64,000 nucleotides of DNA from Streptomyces sp. NBC_01497 (GCF_036250695.1 NZ_CP109427.1:868001-932000), one strand, 5' to 3'. Shown: positions 51,161 to 60,779, counted from the stretch's first letter. Notes: generated from the letters alone by a model not told the origin. Program-made: numbers and translations.

Positions 51161-52027
51161 ATGGGTCTGGCATGGCAGCAGGGTCCACTGGCCGCCCATG
51201 CGGCGGGCAGGTTCCTGACGCCCGAACCACTCCCGCAGAGAGTCCTGTTCGCAGAGCCCCTGCGCCGCCGCATGCGGGCGAGGTTCGCCGGCGACTGGGT
51301 GGCCGACAGTGAGGACGTCGTGCTGCTGCACGAGCCCGGCCGCTACCCGGTGGCGTACTTCCCCCTCAAGGACGTCGCGGACGGGGCACTGCTGAGCACA
51401 GAGCGCACGACCCGCCACCGCGAGCTCGGACCCACAGCCTGGTACACCGTGCGCGGCGGGGACACGGAGACCGAGCGTGCGGCCTGGCGGCACACCGAAC
51501 CACCGGATTTTGCCCGGGAGTTCGAGGGGCGGGTGGCCTTCGCCTGGCGCGCCATGGACGCGTTCTACGAGGAGGACGACCGTATCCTCGGCCACGCGGC
51601 CGACGCCTACCACCGGATCGACATCCGATCGACGTCCCGCGAACTCGTCGTGCGCGATGGCGACCGGGTCGTGGCCAGGTCACAGCACCCACTGGTGTTG
51701 TACGAGTCCGGCTTCGCGCCCCGCTGGTACGTGCCGAGGGCGGACGTGGACGAGGGTGCGCTCCAGCCCGTCGAGGGCCGGACGTTCTGCCCGTACAAGG
51801 GACTGGCCGACTACTTCGCGATCGGCGGGACACCCGGGGCCGCGTGGTCGTACGAGGACGCGTATCCGGAAGTGGAGCGGGTCTCCGGCCACGTCTCCTT
51901 CGAACCGGACAAGGTAGAGGTCACACTCGACGGCGAGCGCCTGCGTCTGGAGCCCGGGCAGAACGTGATCTCCCACGGGATGGACCGCGGCCTCGATGTC
52001 GAAGAACTCCGCCGCGCGACGGCGTAG
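51161..52027 (+). CDS. Double DUF427 domain protein
   Basis: 288 aa with two copies of the DUF427 beta-fold. First copy: FAGDWVADSEDVVLLHEPGR and VAYFPLKDV. Second copy: HRIDIRSTSRELVVRDGDRV and the diagnostic LVLYESGFAPRWYVPRADV with TFCPYKGLADYF. DUF427 is placed among putative nucleotidyltransferase-like folds but has no proven function. AGAAGGGAACG precedes the ATG. It converges on the truncated MFS gene. Confidence 0.85.
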   Translation: MGLAWQQGPLAAHAAGRFLTPEPLPQRVLFAEPLRRRMRARFAGDWVADSEDVVLLHEPGRYPVAYFPLKDVADGALLSTERTTRHRELGPTAWYTVRGGDTETERAAWRHTEPPDFAREFEGRVAFAWRAMDAFYEEDDRILGHAADAYHRIDIRSTSRELVVRDGDRVVARSQHPLVLYESGFAPRWYVPRADVDEGALQPVEGRTFCPYKGLADYFAIGGTPGAAWSYEDAYPEVERVSGHVSFEPDKVEVTLDGERLRLEPGQNVISHGMDRGLDVEELRRATA

Positions 52028-52049
52028 GACCGTGCGCCTTTCCCGCGTT

Positions 52050-52565
52050 TCATGGCCGGCTGCCCGGCGGGGCGCCGCGGGCCTCGTCCTGAACGTCCAT
52101 GAGGAGAAGGCTCCCGGTACCCGTCGTAGGGACGGCCGTACGACGGAACCGCAGGGCGTGCGATGCCAGGGTGATGCCCGCCAGCGAGAGGAAGCCGAGG
52201 CCGCTGCTCACGACGCCGGCCCATCCGAAGGCGGAGAACAGCGCCCCGGCGACGGCGGATCCGGCAGCGCCTCCGGCGAAGACGCAGAAGATGTAGACCG
52301 TGTTGAGCCTCGCCCTGATCTCCGGTCGCACGGCCAGGATGCGTGCCTGGTTGGCGATCTGGCCGCTGGTCGTCCCGTAACCGAGAAGATTGCAGCCGAT
52401 CACCAGAGCGATCAGTGACTGGCCGGCCAGGGCGAACACGGTGAAGGCGAGCAGCGCCGACGCGATGGACAGGGCGTTGACGGCACGCGGGCCCCATCGG
52501 TCGGTGAGGTGTCCCGAGTACCGCGCCCCCAGGGCGCCGGGCACGCTGAACAGGCACGCCCGTCA
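52050..52565 (-). pseudogene. MFS transporter, N-terminal half missing
   Basis: Only the second half of a major facilitator protein remains (ARYSGHLTDRWGPRAV, then about five helices, ending SHALRFRRTAVP). MFS-like sequence begins at LFSVPGALG, within about ten bases of the TGA of the ABC ATPase gene and in the same frame as it. No ribosome site or sensible start is present. So the gene was cut by a rearrangement that placed the ABC operon against it. The MFS gene at the right edge is of the same general family. Confidence 0.75.
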
Positions 52566-54731
52566 CACCACTTCGCGGACGCGCGGGTAGTGGCAGGCCG
52601 CGACATGGTCGGCGCCGTGGGAGAGCAGCGGCGGGACGACGCTCTCACAGCGGTGCGCTTCCTCCCGCCCCAGGCCGGCGAAGACGGGGCACCGCCCCCG
52701 GAAGCGGCATCCGTCCTCGCGGCGTGTGGGACTGGGCGGGTCACCCGCGAGGAGGATGCGCTCCCTGGCCCGTTCACGGGGCGGGTCGGGCAGCGGGACC
52801 GCCGACAGCAGTGCCTGGGTGTACGGGTGGCGCGGCGCCGTGAAGACCTCGGCCACGGAGCCCGCCTCGACGGTCCTGCCGAGATACATCACACTCACCC
52901 GGTCGGCGATGTGCCGGACCACGGACAGGTCGTGGGAGACGAAGAGGTACGCGAGGCCCAGCTGGTGCTTGAGTGCCTGGAGCAGGTTGAGGATGCCGGC
53001 CTGGATCGAGACGTCGAGCGCCGACACCGGTTCGTCGAGGACGAGAAGCCGCGGTTCGACGGACAACGCCCTTGCGATGCAGATGCGTTGGCGCTGGCCG
53101 CCGGAGAACTCATGGGGGAACCGGTCGGCATGCGCCGCATCGAGGCCGACGAGACGCAGCAGGCCGGGGATGCGGCGCGCGATGGCGGCGCGGTCGGCTC
53201 CCTGGGCGCGCAGCGGCTCGGCGACGATCTCGCCGACGGGCATCCGGGGGTCGAGGCCGGCGAGCGGATCCTGGAAGACGATCTGGACCTGTCCGCGCAG
53301 CCGCTGGGCCTCCCGTCGTGCGAGGCGGGACGTGGACACGCCCAGGATCTCCACCTCGCCGCGCTCCGGCGCCTGGAGTCCCAGGATCTCGTACAGGGTG
53401 GTCGACTTACCGGATCCCGACTCGCCGACGAGTCCGAGCGTCTCGCCCCGGCGGATGTCGAGTTCGACCCCGTCGACCGCGTGCACCGTGCCGGTGCGCC
53501 GCTTGAATACGGTTCCCTTGTACAGCGGGAACGAGCGGACGAGGCCCCGCACCCGCAGAGCGGGTCCCGCCTGCGCCTCCTCGCGGGTGGACGCCGGCGC
53601 CGAAGCGGGCTCGGGCACCGGGAAGACGTCCGTGGGCCCGAGCCGCCGTGCGGCGATCTCGTCGGACCGTACGCAGGCCGCCAGGTGCGACGGGACCACC
53701 GCAGCGGACAGGGCGGGCTCGGCTTCCCGGCACACGTCCTCGGCCAGCGGGCAGCGCGGGGCGAACGGGCAGCCGGGGGGCAGCGCGTCCATGGCCGGCG
53801 GGGTCCCCGGAATCGGTACGAGGACGGGCGGGGCACCCGGAATCGGTACGGGGACGGGCCCGGGGCTCCCGGGCTCCGCTGACCGGATCGCCTCCGACCC
53901 GTCGCCGGGGCCTCCCTCTGGGCCCGGGCCCCCGCCGGGTCCGGCGGCCGGAGTGGCCCCGTCGAGCCGGGGGACGGCGCCGATCAGCCCCAGGGTGTAC
54001 GGCATGACGGGCCGGGCGAAGAGGTCGTCGACGGGGGCGGTCTCCACGATGCGGCCCGCGTACATGACCGCGACCCGGTCCGCCGTGCCCGCGATGACGC
54101 CGAGGTCGTGGCTGACGAGGACCATCGCCGCGCCGGTCTCTCGCTGCGCGGTGCGCAGCACGTCGAGGATCTGCGCCTGGATGGTGACGTCGAGGGCCGT
54201 CGTGGGCTCGTCGGCGAGGATGACGTCGGGGTCGTTGGCGACGGCCATCGCGATCATGGCCCGCTGGCGCATGCCCCCGGAGAACTCGTGCGGGAACGCC
54301 TCCGCCCGTACGCGCGGTTCCGGTATGCCGACCAGGTCGAGGAGCTCCACGGCACGCCGGCGGGCCGCGTCCTTGGACACGTCCTGGTGGGCCCTGATCG
54401 CTTCGGTGATCTGGTCGCCTATCCGGTAGACCGGGGTGAAGGCGGACAGCGGGTCCTGGAAGACCATCGCGATCCGGTTCCCCCGCAGGGAGTCGAGCGT
54501 CCGCTCGGGGGCCCCGAGCAGTTCGGTGCCGTCCAGCAGGACCGAACCCCCCACCCGTGCCGAGCGGGGCAGCAGGCCGAGCACGGCGAGGGCGGTGGCG
54601 GACTTGCCCGACCCCGACTCCCCCACGATGCCGAGGACTTCGCCGCGCGAGAGGTCGAAGCCGACGCCGCGCACGGCGGGCACGTCGCCGAAGTCGACGG
54701 CGAGGTCGCGTACCTGGAGCACCGGGGTCAT
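52563..54731 (-). CDS. Peptide-type ABC importer ATPase, fused pair
   Basis: 722 aa, two complete ATPase domains. First: Walker A GESGSGKSATALAVLG, signature FSGGMRQRAMIAMA, Walker B VILADEPTTALD. Second: GESGSGKSTTLYEILG, FSGGQRQRICIARA, LLVLDEPVSALD. Each is followed by an oligopeptide/dipeptide-type C-terminal domain with a Cys cluster (CPFAPRCPLAEDVC; CRFRGRCPVF). So OppD- and OppF-like proteins are joined, with a Pro/Gly-rich linker of about 100 residues. It powers the permeases encoded just upstream; starts overlap by 4 bases. Confidence 0.92.
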   Translation of the reverse strand: MTPVLQVRDLAVDFGDVPAVRGVGFDLSRGEVLGIVGESGSGKSATALAVLGLLPRSARVGGSVLLDGTELLGAPERTLDSLRGNRIAMVFQDPLSAFTPVYRIGDQITEAIRAHQDVSKDAARRRAVELLDLVGIPEPRVRAEAFPHEFSGGMRQRAMIAMAVANDPDVILADEPTTALDVTIQAQILDVLRTAQRETGAAMVLVSHDLGVIAGTADRVAVMYAGRIVETAPVDDLFARPVMPYTLGLIGAVPRLDGATPAAGPGGGPGPEGGPGDGSEAIRSAEPGSPGPVPVPIPGAPPVLVPIPGTPPAMDALPPGCPFAPRCPLAEDVCREAEPALSAAVVPSHLAACVRSDEIAARRLGPTDVFPVPEPASAPASTREEAQAGPALRVRGLVRSFPLYKGTVFKRRTGTVHAVDGVELDIRRGETLGLVGESGSGKSTTLYEILGLQAPERGEVEILGVSTSRLARREAQRLRGQVQIVFQDPLAGLDPRMPVGEIVAEPLRAQGADRAAIARRIPGLLRLVGLDAAHADRFPHEFSGGQRQRICIARALSVEPRLLVLDEPVSALDVSIQAGILNLLQALKHQLGLAYLFVSHDLSVVRHIADRVSVMYLGRTVEAGSVAEVFTAPRHPYTQALLSAVPLPDPPRERARERILLAGDPPSPTRREDGCRFRGRCPVFAGLGREEAHRCESVVPPLLSHGADHVAACHYPRVREVV

Positions 54732-55648
54732 GAACGGCCCTTTCGCGAGGTCGGGTCGAACGCGTCCCGCAGCCCGTCCCCGATGAGGTTGACGGCGAGC
54801 ACGAAGACCACGAGCAGCCCGGAGGCGAAGAAGAACATCCAGGGATAGGTGACCGCGGCGCTCGTGCCGGATGCGATGAGCGTGCCGAGCGACACGTCGG
54901 GAGGCTGCACACCGAACCCGAAGTACGACAGGGCGGTCTCGGTCATCACGGCGCCTCCCACCGAGATGGTCGCGTCGATGATCAGGAAGGAGGCGACATT
55001 CGGGAGGATGTGCCGCAGGATGATCCGCAGCGGACGCACCCCCATGTAGCGGGCCGCGCGCACGAATTCGCGCTCACGCAGCGACCGGGTCATCGAGCGG
55101 ACGACCCGGGCCGTCACCATCCAGGCGAACAGGGCGAGCAGGCCGACGAAGGCGAGCCAGCCGGCCGCCCTGAGCCGCGGTGCCACGATCGCGATGACCA
55201 GGAAGCTCGGGAAGACCAGCAGCAGGTCCACGAGGAACATCAGAGCGCGATCGGCCAGGCCGCCGAAGTAGCCCGCGCAGGCTCCGACGCCCGCCGCCAC
55301 CGAGGTGGACAGGCACCCGACGACGAGGCCGATGAGCAGTGACTTCTGCAGGCCCCGCACCGTCTGGGCGAACACGTCCTGGCCGATCCTGTTGGTGCCG
55401 AACCAGTGCGCGGACGAGGGTGGTTGACGCAGGGCGGTGTAGTCGATGGCGGAGTAGTCCCACTGCGTGAGGTGCGGCCCGGCGAAGGCGAGGGCGAACA
55501 GCAGCGCCACCACCACGACCCCGGCGACGGCGCTGCGGCGGCCGAGGAAGCGGCGCAGCACCAGTCGGCCCCTGCCGGGCAGCGCGGCGGTGGCCACCGG
55601 CGCGTCGAGCACGTCGTCGGCGGCCGCCGCGGTGATCTCTGCTGTCAT
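54728..55648 (-). CDS. ABC importer permease, DppC/OppC type
   Basis: 306 aa. An N-terminal cytoplasmic tail and first helix are followed by the OppC N-domain (HWFGTNRIGQDVFAQTVRGL) and the transmembrane domain. The EAA-like loop is REFVRAARYMGVRPLRIILRH. GVQPPDVSLGTLIA is conserved in the family. It is between the two other minus-strand genes of the importer. Confidence 0.92.
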   Translation of the reverse strand: MTAEITAAAADDVLDAPVATAALPGRGRLVLRRFLGRRSAVAGVVVVALLFALAFAGPHLTQWDYSAIDYTALRQPPSSAHWFGTNRIGQDVFAQTVRGLQKSLLIGLVVGCLSTSVAAGVGACAGYFGGLADRALMFLVDLLLVFPSFLVIAIVAPRLRAAGWLAFVGLLALFAWMVTARVVRSMTRSLREREFVRAARYMGVRPLRIILRHILPNVASFLIIDATISVGGAVMTETALSYFGFGVQPPDVSLGTLIASGTSAAVTYPWMFFFASGLLVVFVLAVNLIGDGLRDAFDPTSRKGRS

Positions 55649-55664
55649 GGCCTCGGTCTCCTTC

Positions 55665-56645
55665 TCAGGCGCGGACGCGGGGATCGAGCGCCGCGTGCAG
55701 GACGTCGGCCAGGAAGCCCGAGAGCAGCACGACGACCGCGGCGAAGGTGGACACCGCGACCACGGAGTTCACGTCGTTCTTGTCGATGGACTCGACGAGC
55801 CACTCGCCCATCCCGTGCCAGCCGAAGATGATCTCGGTGAACGTGGCCCCGGTGAACAGGGCGAGGAATCCGTACGAGAAGTACGTCGACATCGGGATCA
55901 GCGCGGTGCGCAGCCCGTGTCTGAGCAGGGCGGCGCGGCGGCTGAGGCCCTTGGCGCGCGCGGTGCGCAGGTAGTCGGCGCCCAGGACGTCGAGCATGGT
56001 GTTGCGCTGGTAACGGCTGTACGAGGCGGCAGTGACGAGCCCGATGGAGAGCGTGGGAAGCAGCAGGTGCACACCGCGGTCGCGGACGATCGCGAGGAAC
56101 CCGCCCTGCAGGTCGGGGTCCTTCTCGCCGGTGAACTGGATCAGGTCGGTGCCGAGGGCGGCGTTCAGCTTGATCGCCCCGATCTTGAGCAGGACGGCCA
56201 GCAGGAACGTGGGCAGCGACAGCAGCACGAACGAGACGAGGGTGACGGCGCGGTCCGACGGCCGGTACTGGCGCACCGCCGTCCACGCCCCCGCCAGGAT
56301 GCCGATGACCGTACCGAGGACCGTGCCCACGATCAACAGGCGCAGACTGACGCCGAGTCGGCGTCCGAGTTCGGCCGAGACGGACGTGTCGTCGATGGTG
56401 CGGCCGAGGTCGCCGTGGAGTGCGCCCGCGAACCAGTGCCACAACCGCACGACGAGGGCGCTGTGGTCGTTCATGCCCAGCGCGGTGAGCTGCGCGTTGA
56501 CGGCGCCGGGCGGCGGCACGGGGCGGCGGTCCGCGAAGTAGGCGCGCGGGTCCAGGGCGAGGGAGGCGAGGACGTAGGAGAGGGCGACGGCGACGACCAG
56601 CAGTACCGCGTAGTAGCCGAGCCTCCGGGCCAGGTAGGCCGTCAC
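55665..56645 (-). CDS. ABC importer permease, DppB/OppB type
   Basis: 326 aa. The first helix LARRLGYYAVLLVVAVALSY starts at the N-terminus. The loop YLRTARAKGLSRRAALLRHG is the ATPase contact. GATFTEIIFGWHGMGEWLVE is the standard C-terminal motif. GTG at 56645 with GGGAGAGG upstream. First gene of the minus-strand operon; divergent from the binding-protein gene at 56827. Confidence 0.92.
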   Translation of the reverse strand: MTAYLARRLGYYAVLLVVAVALSYVLASLALDPRAYFADRRPVPPPGAVNAQLTALGMNDHSALVVRLWHWFAGALHGDLGRTIDDTSVSAELGRRLGVSLRLLIVGTVLGTVIGILAGAWTAVRQYRPSDRAVTLVSFVLLSLPTFLLAVLLKIGAIKLNAALGTDLIQFTGEKDPDLQGGFLAIVRDRGVHLLLPTLSIGLVTAASYSRYQRNTMLDVLGADYLRTARAKGLSRRAALLRHGLRTALIPMSTYFSYGFLALFTGATFTEIIFGWHGMGEWLVESIDKNDVNSVVAVSTFAAVVVLLSGFLADVLHAALDPRVRA

Positions 56646-56826
56646 ATGCGTTCCTCTCCCCCGGTGTCGGCTGTCCCGTCGATCTTCATGTCGCACTGTT
56701 GCGGCAATGTGAAGAGAGCATGTCAGATCTTTGCAACCGCTTACACGCCGCCCCCGCGGCTCTACCATTCCCGTCGCGGGCGGACCCCCATCCGCCGGCT
56801 CGCCCCGACACCCGGAGGAAACGCCC

Positions 56827-58521
56827 ATGTTCAAGCCCCACAGAGCCGTCGCGTACACGGCCGCCACCCTCTCGGCGGCCCTGGTGATGGCGGCGTGCGG
56901 AGGGCCGTCGGGCGACGGGCACGACAAGGCCGTCAGCCATGCCGCCCCCGCGGTGGGCGCCCAGGGCGTCAACGCGCAGCCCGCGTCGAAGGTGCGGCAG
57001 GGCGGCACGCTCAAGCTGTCGACCCAGACGTGGATCACGCAGTACAACGAGTACCAGGTGGACGGCACCGACGGTGACGCCTCCGCGATCCTGGAGCAGG
57101 TCGAGCCGGTGCTGATGCCGAAGGACGCCAAGGGCGTCCCGCACCCGGACCCCGACTACCTGCGCTCCGCGCGCGTCACCTCCACGGCTCCGCAGGTGGT
57201 GACGTACGAACTGAACCCGAAGGCGGCCTGGTCCGACGGTAAGAAGATGAGCTACCGCGACTTCGCGGCCGTGTGGCACGCGCTCGACGGGCACGACGAC
57301 CGCTACCTCGTCGCGGACAGCAGCGGCTACGACCAGATCGCGGACGTGGCGCGCGGCAAGGACGACCAGGAGGTGAAGGTCACCTTCAGCACCCCGTACG
57401 CCGACTGGCAGCGCCTGTTCCGCGTGCTGCTGCCGGCCGCGGCGATCGACACGCCCGAGAAGTTCAACAAGGGCTGGATCCAGCGGATCCCGGTCACCGG
57501 CGCCGCGTGGAAGATCAAGTCGATCGACAAGACCGCGCAGACCGTCTCGACCATGCCCGACCCGAAGTGGTGGGGTGCGCGGCCCAAACTGGACTCGATC
57601 ACCTGGCGCGCCCTCGACCTGCCGGCGGACACCGAGGCGTACCTGAACAAGGAGGTCGACGAGGCCCCCGCGATCCTCCCCGAGGACTACAAGCGCCTGG
57701 CGAAGGCACCGGACACGGACATCAGGCGCGGTGCCCGCTGGGACGAGGTGCACATATCCCTGAGCGAGCGCGGCGCGCTGGGGGATGTGAGGGTGCGTCA
57801 GGCCGTGGACCTGGCCACCGACCGCAAGGGCATCGTCGCGGCGTTCGCCCACGACCTCGACTTCCCCGTCGAGACGCTGAACAGCCACTTCTTCATGCCC
57901 AACCAGGCGGGTTACGAGGACACCGCGGGCAAGTGGGGAACCTTCGACCTGGCAGGCGCCAAGAAGCTGCTCGACCAGGCGGGTTGGCGGGACAACGGGG
58001 CGGGCAAGCCGCGCACGAAGGGCGGCAGGCAGCTGACCCTGCAGTACGTGATCAGCTCGGGCTCCGCCTCCGCCTCGGTGGACCAGGCGCAGATCGTGCA
58101 GCAGCAGCTCGGAATGGCCGGCATCAAGGTCGTGATCCAGCAGGTGCCGCAGGCCGACTTCTTCGTGAAGTTCATCGACCGCGGCGCCTTCGACCTGACG
58201 AGCTTCCGCAACGTCGACGAGATCTTCCACTCGCAGCTCTTCTCCACGTTCCAGCAGCCCAAGGGCGCCCAGGCCTACCTCAACTACGGGCGGATCGGCT
58301 CCCCGGAGATCGACAAGCTCATGACGCAGGCGTCGCGGACCACCGACACGTCGAAGTCGAACGCGCTGTACAACGAGGCCGACAAGCTGATCTGGGCCGA
58401 GGGCCACTCGATCGAGCTCTACCAGCGTCCGCAGATCCTCGCCGTGCGCAAGGGCCTGGCGAACTTCGGCGCGAGCGGTCTCGGCGACTCGGACTTCGTG
58501 ACCATGGGCTGGCAGAAGTAG
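56827..58521 (+). CDS. ABC importer substrate-binding lipoprotein
   Basis: 564 aa. Lipobox LVMAACGG near residue 20. The SBP_bac_5 (peptide/nickel/opine-type) fold is seen in VTYELNPKAAWSDGKKMSYR, DVRVRQAVDLATDRKGIVAA and VEEP-like late segments. It should bind a peptide or, given the sulfur genes beyond the LysR gene, perhaps a sulfur-containing peptide or sulfonate. GGAGGAA precedes the ATG. Divergent from its permease operon across 181 bp. Confidence 0.88.
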   Translation: MFKPHRAVAYTAATLSAALVMAACGGPSGDGHDKAVSHAAPAVGAQGVNAQPASKVRQGGTLKLSTQTWITQYNEYQVDGTDGDASAILEQVEPVLMPKDAKGVPHPDPDYLRSARVTSTAPQVVTYELNPKAAWSDGKKMSYRDFAAVWHALDGHDDRYLVADSSGYDQIADVARGKDDQEVKVTFSTPYADWQRLFRVLLPAAAIDTPEKFNKGWIQRIPVTGAAWKIKSIDKTAQTVSTMPDPKWWGARPKLDSITWRALDLPADTEAYLNKEVDEAPAILPEDYKRLAKAPDTDIRRGARWDEVHISLSERGALGDVRVRQAVDLATDRKGIVAAFAHDLDFPVETLNSHFFMPNQAGYEDTAGKWGTFDLAGAKKLLDQAGWRDNGAGKPRTKGGRQLTLQYVISSGSASASVDQAQIVQQQLGMAGIKVVIQQVPQADFFVKFIDRGAFDLTSFRNVDEIFHSQLFSTFQQPKGAQAYLNYGRIGSPEIDKLMTQASRTTDTSKSNALYNEADKLIWAEGHSIELYQRPQILAVRKGLANFGASGLGDSDFVTMGWQK

Positions 58522-58563
58522 ACGGGCCGGCAGAAGTAGGCAGACGCAGCCCCACCGCCCGTT

Positions 58564-58595
58564 CACAGGGGCCCGGTACCGCCCGGCCCCCTGTG
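58564..58595. terminator. Two-way hairpin between binding protein and LysR
   Basis: CACAGGGG/CCCCTGTG, then a C/C mismatch, then CCGG/CCGG around loop TACCGC. It sits between two convergent genes. Three imperfect CCCGGTGGTGC-type repeats follow at 58612-58670. Confidence 0.65.
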
Positions 58596-58677
58596 GCGCG
58601 GGACAGCAACACCCGGTGGTGCCGGGAGAGGGCCCGGGTGGTGCACGGGCAGAGCCCGGTGGCGCCCGGCTCGTGTG

Positions 58678-59601
58678 TCAGTGTTTCCGGTGGTGGACGC
58701 CCTGCTCGTGTGCTGCGGCGGCCGTGACGAACAGGTCGCGCAGTGCGGCGGCCGCGGCCGGGAACGACCCCGCGAGCGGCCGCTCGACCACCATGAACAC
58801 CTCGGTGGGTTCGGTGACGAGCGGGCGGTGGGTGATGATCCCCGCCCGCTCCAGCGGGTCGCCCCGGACACTGAAGTCCGGCAGGACCGTGACACCGAGC
58901 CCCTCCGCCACCATCAGCTTGCCCATCTCGGCGCCGTCGGTGGAGTACGAGAAGTCCGGGGCACGGCCCCCGAGCAGCCGGTTGACATAGCGGTGCATGA
59001 CATAGCCCTGCCGCATCACGATCAGCGGCTGCGTGAGCAGTTCGTCCACCGTCAGCCGAGTCCCGCCGGCGAGCGGGCTGTCGGAGCGCAGGCACACCAC
59101 CGGACGCCCCCTGAGCAGCTCGGTGCCCTCGATGCCGTACGGCCGGTCGTCGCCCTGCAGGTAGTTGATGAGCCCGAGGTCGAGCCCGCCCTCCAGCAGC
59201 ATGCGCTGGATGACGGCCTGCTGCTCCGCCACGACCTCGATCCGCGTCGCGGGGTGCGCGGCGCGAAAAGCGCGGATCGTGGGCACCAGGAGCGGCACCG
59301 TGGCCGCGTTGACCGTGCCCAGCCGCACGGCACGACTGCTGAGATGCTGCTCGTCCGCCGCCCCGCGCAGCCGGTCCACGGCGTCCAGGACGCCCACGAT
59401 GTGCGGCAGCAGCTCCCGTCCGGCATCGCTGATCCTCGCACCGGAACGCCTGCGATCCAGGAGATCCACACCCAGCTCACGCTCCAGGTTGCGCACGGTC
59501 TCACTGAGCGCCGGCTGCGAGAGATGCAGCGCCTGGGCCGCCTTGCGCAGCGAACCGAGCCGGGTCACCGCCTCGATGCACGCGAGCTGTTCGATCCGCA
59601 C
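58678..59601 (-). CDS. LysR family regulator
   Basis: 307 aa. The N-terminal wHTH is EAVTRLGSLRKAAQALHLSQ followed by PALSETVRNLERELGVDLLD. The effector domain begins VRLGTVNAATVPLLVPTIRA. The GTG start at 59601 gives the usual beginning RIEQLACIEAV. It is divergent from the leader peptide and sulfur genes, so it probably activates them, like CysB or Cbl; the ligand is not identifiable. The ABC importer may be a second target. Confidence 0.85.
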   Translation of the reverse strand: MRIEQLACIEAVTRLGSLRKAAQALHLSQPALSETVRNLERELGVDLLDRRRSGARISDAGRELLPHIVGVLDAVDRLRGAADEQHLSSRAVRLGTVNAATVPLLVPTIRAFRAAHPATRIEVVAEQQAVIQRMLLEGGLDLGLINYLQGDDRPYGIEGTELLRGRPVVCLRSDSPLAGGTRLTVDELLTQPLIVMRQGYVMHRYVNRLLGGRAPDFSYSTDGAEMGKLMVAEGLGVTVLPDFSVRGDPLERAGIITHRPLVTEPTEVFMVVERPLAGSFPAAAAALRDLFVTAAAAHEQGVHHRKH

Positions 59602-59749
59602 GACGACGCCCCCATCCCTCCCGGTGAAAGGAAAACCCTATCAACGGGTCGCGGATACCGAATGTACTGCCGGCCACCTGGACGGCTAGCCTCATACCGA
59701 CAGGTCCGGCGCGGACCACGAGCACTGTGCCAGCGAGGAGGTGACGGCG

Positions 59750-59833
59750 ATGCGGGACCGATGGGGACTGACCTTGCGCCGCCACATCGACCTCGCCCGG
59801 GTCGCCAGCGCCCTGTGTCGCCACAGCCGCTGA
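59750..59833 (+). CDS. Cys-containing leader peptide of sulfur operon
   Basis: 27 aa: MRDRWGLTLRRHIDLARVAS followed by ALCRHSR and the stop. The RRHIDLARVASALC core is that of the small putative leader peptides found upstream of sulfur-assimilation genes in actinobacteria, with Cys near the C-terminus. GAGGAG 9 bases upstream is a strong ribosome site. Slow decoding of the Cys codon when cysteine is scarce may change folding of the downstream RNA and allow expression of the sulfur genes. Confidence 0.8.
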   Translation: MRDRWGLTLRRHIDLARVASALCRHSR

Positions 59834-60160
59834 GCCGACACCCCGCCCGCTGACCCCCGCCCCACCCGTCCTGCCGGATACGCAGGCCCGGACGCGGGAC
59901 GGGAGACCCGGGGTTCGGCCTCCCGCTGACGTCCGCCCGCCGGGCACGGCGTTCACCATGTCACCGTCGGGCGCGCACGCCGGGACACGTCGTCCCCCGG
60001 GCGCTTGCTCCCGGCGGGCCGGCTCCCGGCCCGTTCGTCGGCCGTCCCGAGCGGGCGGCAGTCACCGCGCGGTCCACCACCGGCGCGGCGCGGGCGTCAG
60101 GTCCTTCCCGGCACTGACGGCCGGCCCCAGGTCCTCCACGGAATTCCGAGGTGCATCCGC
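59834..60160 (+). promoter_or_regulatory. Likely attenuator region after leader peptide
   Basis: 327 bp between the leader stop and the FMN reductase start, with no gene. It is able to form several stems, the clearest GGGCCGG CTC CCGGCCC at 60016-60032, and GTCC/GGAC-rich pairs near 59868-59900. Its position fits cysteine-dependent attenuation, but the exact alternative structures cannot be set by eye. Confidence 0.4.
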
Positions 60161-60724
60161 ATGGCCACCATCCTCTCCCTCTCGGGCAGTCCCTCCCCGG
60201 CATCCCGTACCGCCCGACTGCTGCGGCACCTGGACGCAGGGCTCGTGGCCCGGGGCCACGACGTCGTCCCCCTCGACGTACGGACCCTGCCCGCCGCCGC
60301 GCTGCTCGGCGCCGACACGCGTCATCCCGCGATCGCCGAGGCCGTGCGCCTCGTCGCGCGGGCGGACGGCGTCGTCGTGGGCACCCCCGTGTACAAGGCG
60401 TCCTACTCGGGAGTGCTCAAGAGCTTCCTCGACCTCCTGCCGCAGGACGCGCTCGCCGGCAAGACCGTCCTGCCGCTGGCCACCGGCGGATCGCCCGCCC
60501 ACGTCCTGGCGATCGACTACGCCCTCCGCCCGGTCCTCGCGTCGATGGGCGCGCGGCACATCGTGCGCGGCTGGTTCGTCCTCGACAAGGACATCACCGC
60601 CGGTGACAGCGGGGTGCGGGTCGCGCCGGACGCGGCCCGGGCGCTGGACACCGCCGTCGACCGGTTCGCGCGTGCCCTGTCCGCGCCCGCCGAGCATCGC
60701 CCCGCCCCGGCCGCCGCGGCCTGA
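60161..60724 (+). CDS. NADPH-dependent FMN reductase, SsuE/MsuE-like
   Basis: 187 aa. ILSLSGSPSPASRTARLLRH at the start is the FMN phosphate loop; GVVVGTPVYKASYSGVLKSF is the conserved flavodoxin-like core, and LPLATGGSPAHVLAIDYALR follows. It gives FMNH2 to partner monooxygenases. Next to SfnB-like and SsuD-like genes, it should be the reductase of a two-component desulfonation system. GAGGTG precedes the ATG at 60161. Confidence 0.88.
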   Translation: MATILSLSGSPSPASRTARLLRHLDAGLVARGHDVVPLDVRTLPAAALLGADTRHPAIAEAVRLVARADGVVVGTPVYKASYSGVLKSFLDLLPQDALAGKTVLPLATGGSPAHVLAIDYALRPVLASMGARHIVRGWFVLDKDITAGDSGVRVAPDAARALDTAVDRFARALSAPAEHRPAPAAAA

Positions 60725-60779
60725 CCCCTTTCCCGAGGAGACCCAGCCGTGGGTCCCCGACCACACCCGGAGGACAACC

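Noticed and set aside
49775..52027. A 750-codon plus-strand frame
   Set aside because: Only the last 288 codons, from ATG 51161, show the DUF427 pattern and a ribosome site; the earlier part is Pro/Arg/His-rich and includes His-Cys repeats from the microsatellite.
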